A stretch of 25,795 nt of DNA from Chara braunii (taxonomy: Eukaryota; Streptophyta; Charophyceae; Charales; Characeae): positions 12,834 through 38,628 of the forward strand of contig BFEA01001216.1 in NCBI GenBank assembly GCA_003427395.1, written 5' to 3'. Below are positions 23,857 to 25,795 of the stretch, piece after piece. Under the pieces are notes generated by a model. It worked only from the letters and a program-made list of their open reading frames with translations, was not told where the DNA came from and made no database searches. Position 1 is the first letter of the stretch. Every line of letters starts with the position of its first letter. The position numbers and the translations under genes were made by a program.

Positions 23857-25795
23857 NCGTCACCCANAGTGGCAGAACACGTGGCACACATCANACAGNG
23901 TGAGAGAACCCTCACTTGCGGGAGCGCTGCAGCTTTGGCAGAACGGCAAGGAGCGGAAGGCACGGGCCAAANAATAGNGACATGCCGGCAGGAGCATGAG
24001 AGGAGCTCGGAGNANGAGGCAAGAGAGTCAAGNAGGAGGCAAGCAAGGGAAGAGGTAAGGAAAGGGAGGGGCAAGAATNGCTGGGAAAAGTGTCTGGAGT
24101 TCACTTAGTNGCCTGTCCCATATGGNCGTTCTCCTTTTTGCCCCTCACTTTCCTTTTTCTCTTCCCTTCTCTTCTCCTCTTCTCGTCTCTCTCTTCTCTT
24201 NTCCTCTCTCCCCCTCTCCTTTCCAACCGCCTCCATTTCTTTTCACTCACCCTTCATGGGTTGTGTGCACGCCGTATTTGATCCGTGCGCACCTTGCCTG
24301 AGCACTGTATCTGATGATAGGCCATGAACTNTNCGNTCACGTGCTGTATCTGAGGGTTGACTTTGAGACGAGCGTCGACGAGCACTGTATCCGCTGAATG
24401 GCAGTGCCGAGAGGCACTCAAACTGAGTATGCCNATTCANTGTCTGTGCCGAGAGGCGCTCAAAGAGAGTATGTTAGTTGAGCCTGTTGATTGGTTGTGC
24501 CAGGAGGCACTCAACTGAAGTATGTCAATTTGCTGAGCCAGAGAGAACTTATTCTGAGCACCCAGTGCCCCTGCGACNGTGCGCATTTACGTGCGACACT
24601 GCGCAAATCATGACTTTTACGTGTGATATCACATAATCAATCTGCAAAGCTTTGCCNAAGTGATCTTGAGGGACTGCGACTGTGCGCACTCAAAATGCGA
24701 CACTGAGCATCCGAACTGCAAAATACGACTTTTAATAAGTGTAGTCACTGCATATTTAATCTTGCTNTGATGATCTTGGAGAATTTTGACTNNGCGCACT
24801 TCAGTTCAAAGTGCGACATTGCGCTTTCTGATAGGTATGGTACTGCNTGCGCAGTCACACCGAATATCCAGTCAAGACAATTTTGAGACTNCCNGCGCAN
24901 TCACACTGAATATAAAGCCTATTTTGAGACTTTGCCTGCGCAGCCATTATGAGTAATTAAGTCAATTTTGCCTGCGCAGTCACTCCGAATGTCAGGCTGA
25001 TTGCGCAGTCACATCGCAGTTTGCAACTGTGCGCAGTATGCGCACCACACTTGNNGGCCATATCTNAAGCTNTTCGCAGTTCGCAACTGTGCGCAGTGTG
25101 CGCACCACACTTGAGGGNCATATNTGAAGCTCTTCGCAGTTCNCAAATNTGCGCAGTGTGCGCACCACACTTGAGGGCCATATCTGAAGCTTTTCACAGT
25201 TTCCAACTGTGCGCAGCGTGCNCACCACACTTGAAGGCCGTATCTGAGCATTTCGCAGNTGTGCGCCGAGTGCGCACCTTGATTGANGGCTATTTCNGAA
25301 CTTCGTGCTATGAGTGCGCACTTTGATTAAGGGCCATTCNCAACTGTGCGCCGAGTNNGCACCTTGATNAAGGGNCTTTTCTGAACTTTGAGCTATTCGC
25401 AACTGAGCGCCGAGTGCGCACCATGATTGAGGGACATTCCTNAGCTTTGCAACTGTGTGTCGTGAGTGCACCATATCTGAGAGTTATTTNCAATTGTGCA
25501 GAGCCATTTTCAACTNTGNGNCGTAAGCNCACCATATCCGAGAACCATTTTCAATTGTGCGCCGTAAGCGCACCATATCTGAGAACCGTTTTCAACTNTG
25601 CGCCGTATCNGAGAGCCATTTNTCAACTGAGCGNCGTGTGTGCACCATATCTGAGGGCCATGCATGGCCGATTTCGAACCAGAAGCACCGGTGTCCATTT
25701 CAACTGAGTGCTTAGTAAATAGCTGATTTTGAGTCTGCAAACGCTCTGTTGACCAACTCTCATCTGATGATAATAGTGGTCTGGCCCTAAGAGAA

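Larger units (their letters stand above)
1..25795 (+). mobile_element. Giant Ty3/gypsy-type LTR retrotransposon, window lies within it
   Basis: Direct terminal repeats (1-2232 and 23532-25794), a tRNA-Asp primer site at 5202, and a gag-protease-RT-RNase H-integrase series at 13335-18866 define one LTR retrotransposon on the plus strand. Integrase lies after RNase H, which is the Ty3/gypsy order. Aligning the two LTR copies suggests that about 1.1 kb of the 5' LTR lies before base 1 and about 2.9 kb of the 3' LTR lies after the last base, so the full element would be close to 30 kb. The coding region is heavily broken, so this copy is non-autonomous. Single ambiguous bases cluster in pol and the 3' LTR, as expected when several near-identical copies collapse in assembly. 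Confidence 0.92.
22424..25795 (+). repeat. 3' LTR, first ~3.4 kb
   Basis: From 23532 the sequence repeats the left edge of the window base for base apart from scattered changes. The start is placed at TGTCA (22424-22428) because it mirrors the TGACA end of the 5' LTR and because a 481-bp duplicated U3 unit begins just after it. The sequence before it has only a short purine run rather than a clean polypurine tract, so the exact start is uncertain. A more purine-rich run ending near 21210 is the main alternative. The window stops about 2.9 kb before the expected LTR end. Confidence 0.75.

Overview
The window is the middle of one very large, old plant-type LTR retrotransposon. A sequence of about 2.2 kb at the left edge (1-2232) recurs at the right edge (23532-25794) in the same orientation, with roughly 3-6% mismatch in stretches compared by eye. 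An 18-nt match to the 3' end of plant tRNA-Asp (5202-5219) sits 4 nt after a ...TGACA terminus at 5197, which marks the end of the 5' LTR. If the 3' LTR begins at TGTCA (22424), each LTR is about 6.3 kb, the internal region about 17.2 kb, and the element about 30 kb, so both outer ends lie outside the window. The primer type, the plant-like TATA promoter and the PR-RT-RNase H-integrase order point to a Ty3/gypsy element of a streptophyte (land plant or charophyte alga). I cannot name the species. No cellular gene, tRNA, rRNA or CRISPR array was recognised.

Layout. 1-5197 is the 5' LTR lacking its first ~1.1 kb: the end of U3 with 83-bp repeats, a TATA box inside an 8-bp inverted repeat, a possible splice donor, a pyrimidine tract, about 2.8 kb of changing minisatellites (60, 41, 40, 41 and 44 bp periods), then a broken ORF of about 320 codons carried inside the LTR (3692-4667) and an intron-like stretch. 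5202-9940 is a long leader with a higher-order tandem array and a pyrimidine-rich segment. 10085-13309 holds five diverged tandem copies of an unrecognised protein module. One copy is intact (11779-12297), one is interrupted by a foldback repeat, and a second unrecognised ORF overlaps the intact copy by ATGA.

13335-18866 is a decayed gag-pro-pol: Gag with a CCHC knuckle, aspartic protease (DSG), reverse transcriptase (YIDD), RNase H and a D,D-35-E integrase. It reads as one former long frame broken by 13 stop codons and at least five frameshifts. All 13 stops are TGA or TAG, and most fit Trp codons changed by one transition. 18886-19545 is a 43-bp minisatellite. 19546-22423 holds splice-site-like sequences, a short exon-like peptide and an antisense ORF (21712-22215). 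22424-25795 is the start of the 3' LTR, with a 481-bp tandem duplication in U3.

This copy cannot make its own pol. Any present expression would most plausibly be of the short ORFs (the intact upstream module, the 164-aa LTR ORF, the antisense ORF) or of non-coding transcripts from the LTR promoter. The most unusual parts are the module array between leader and gag, the ORF inside the LTR, and the overall size.
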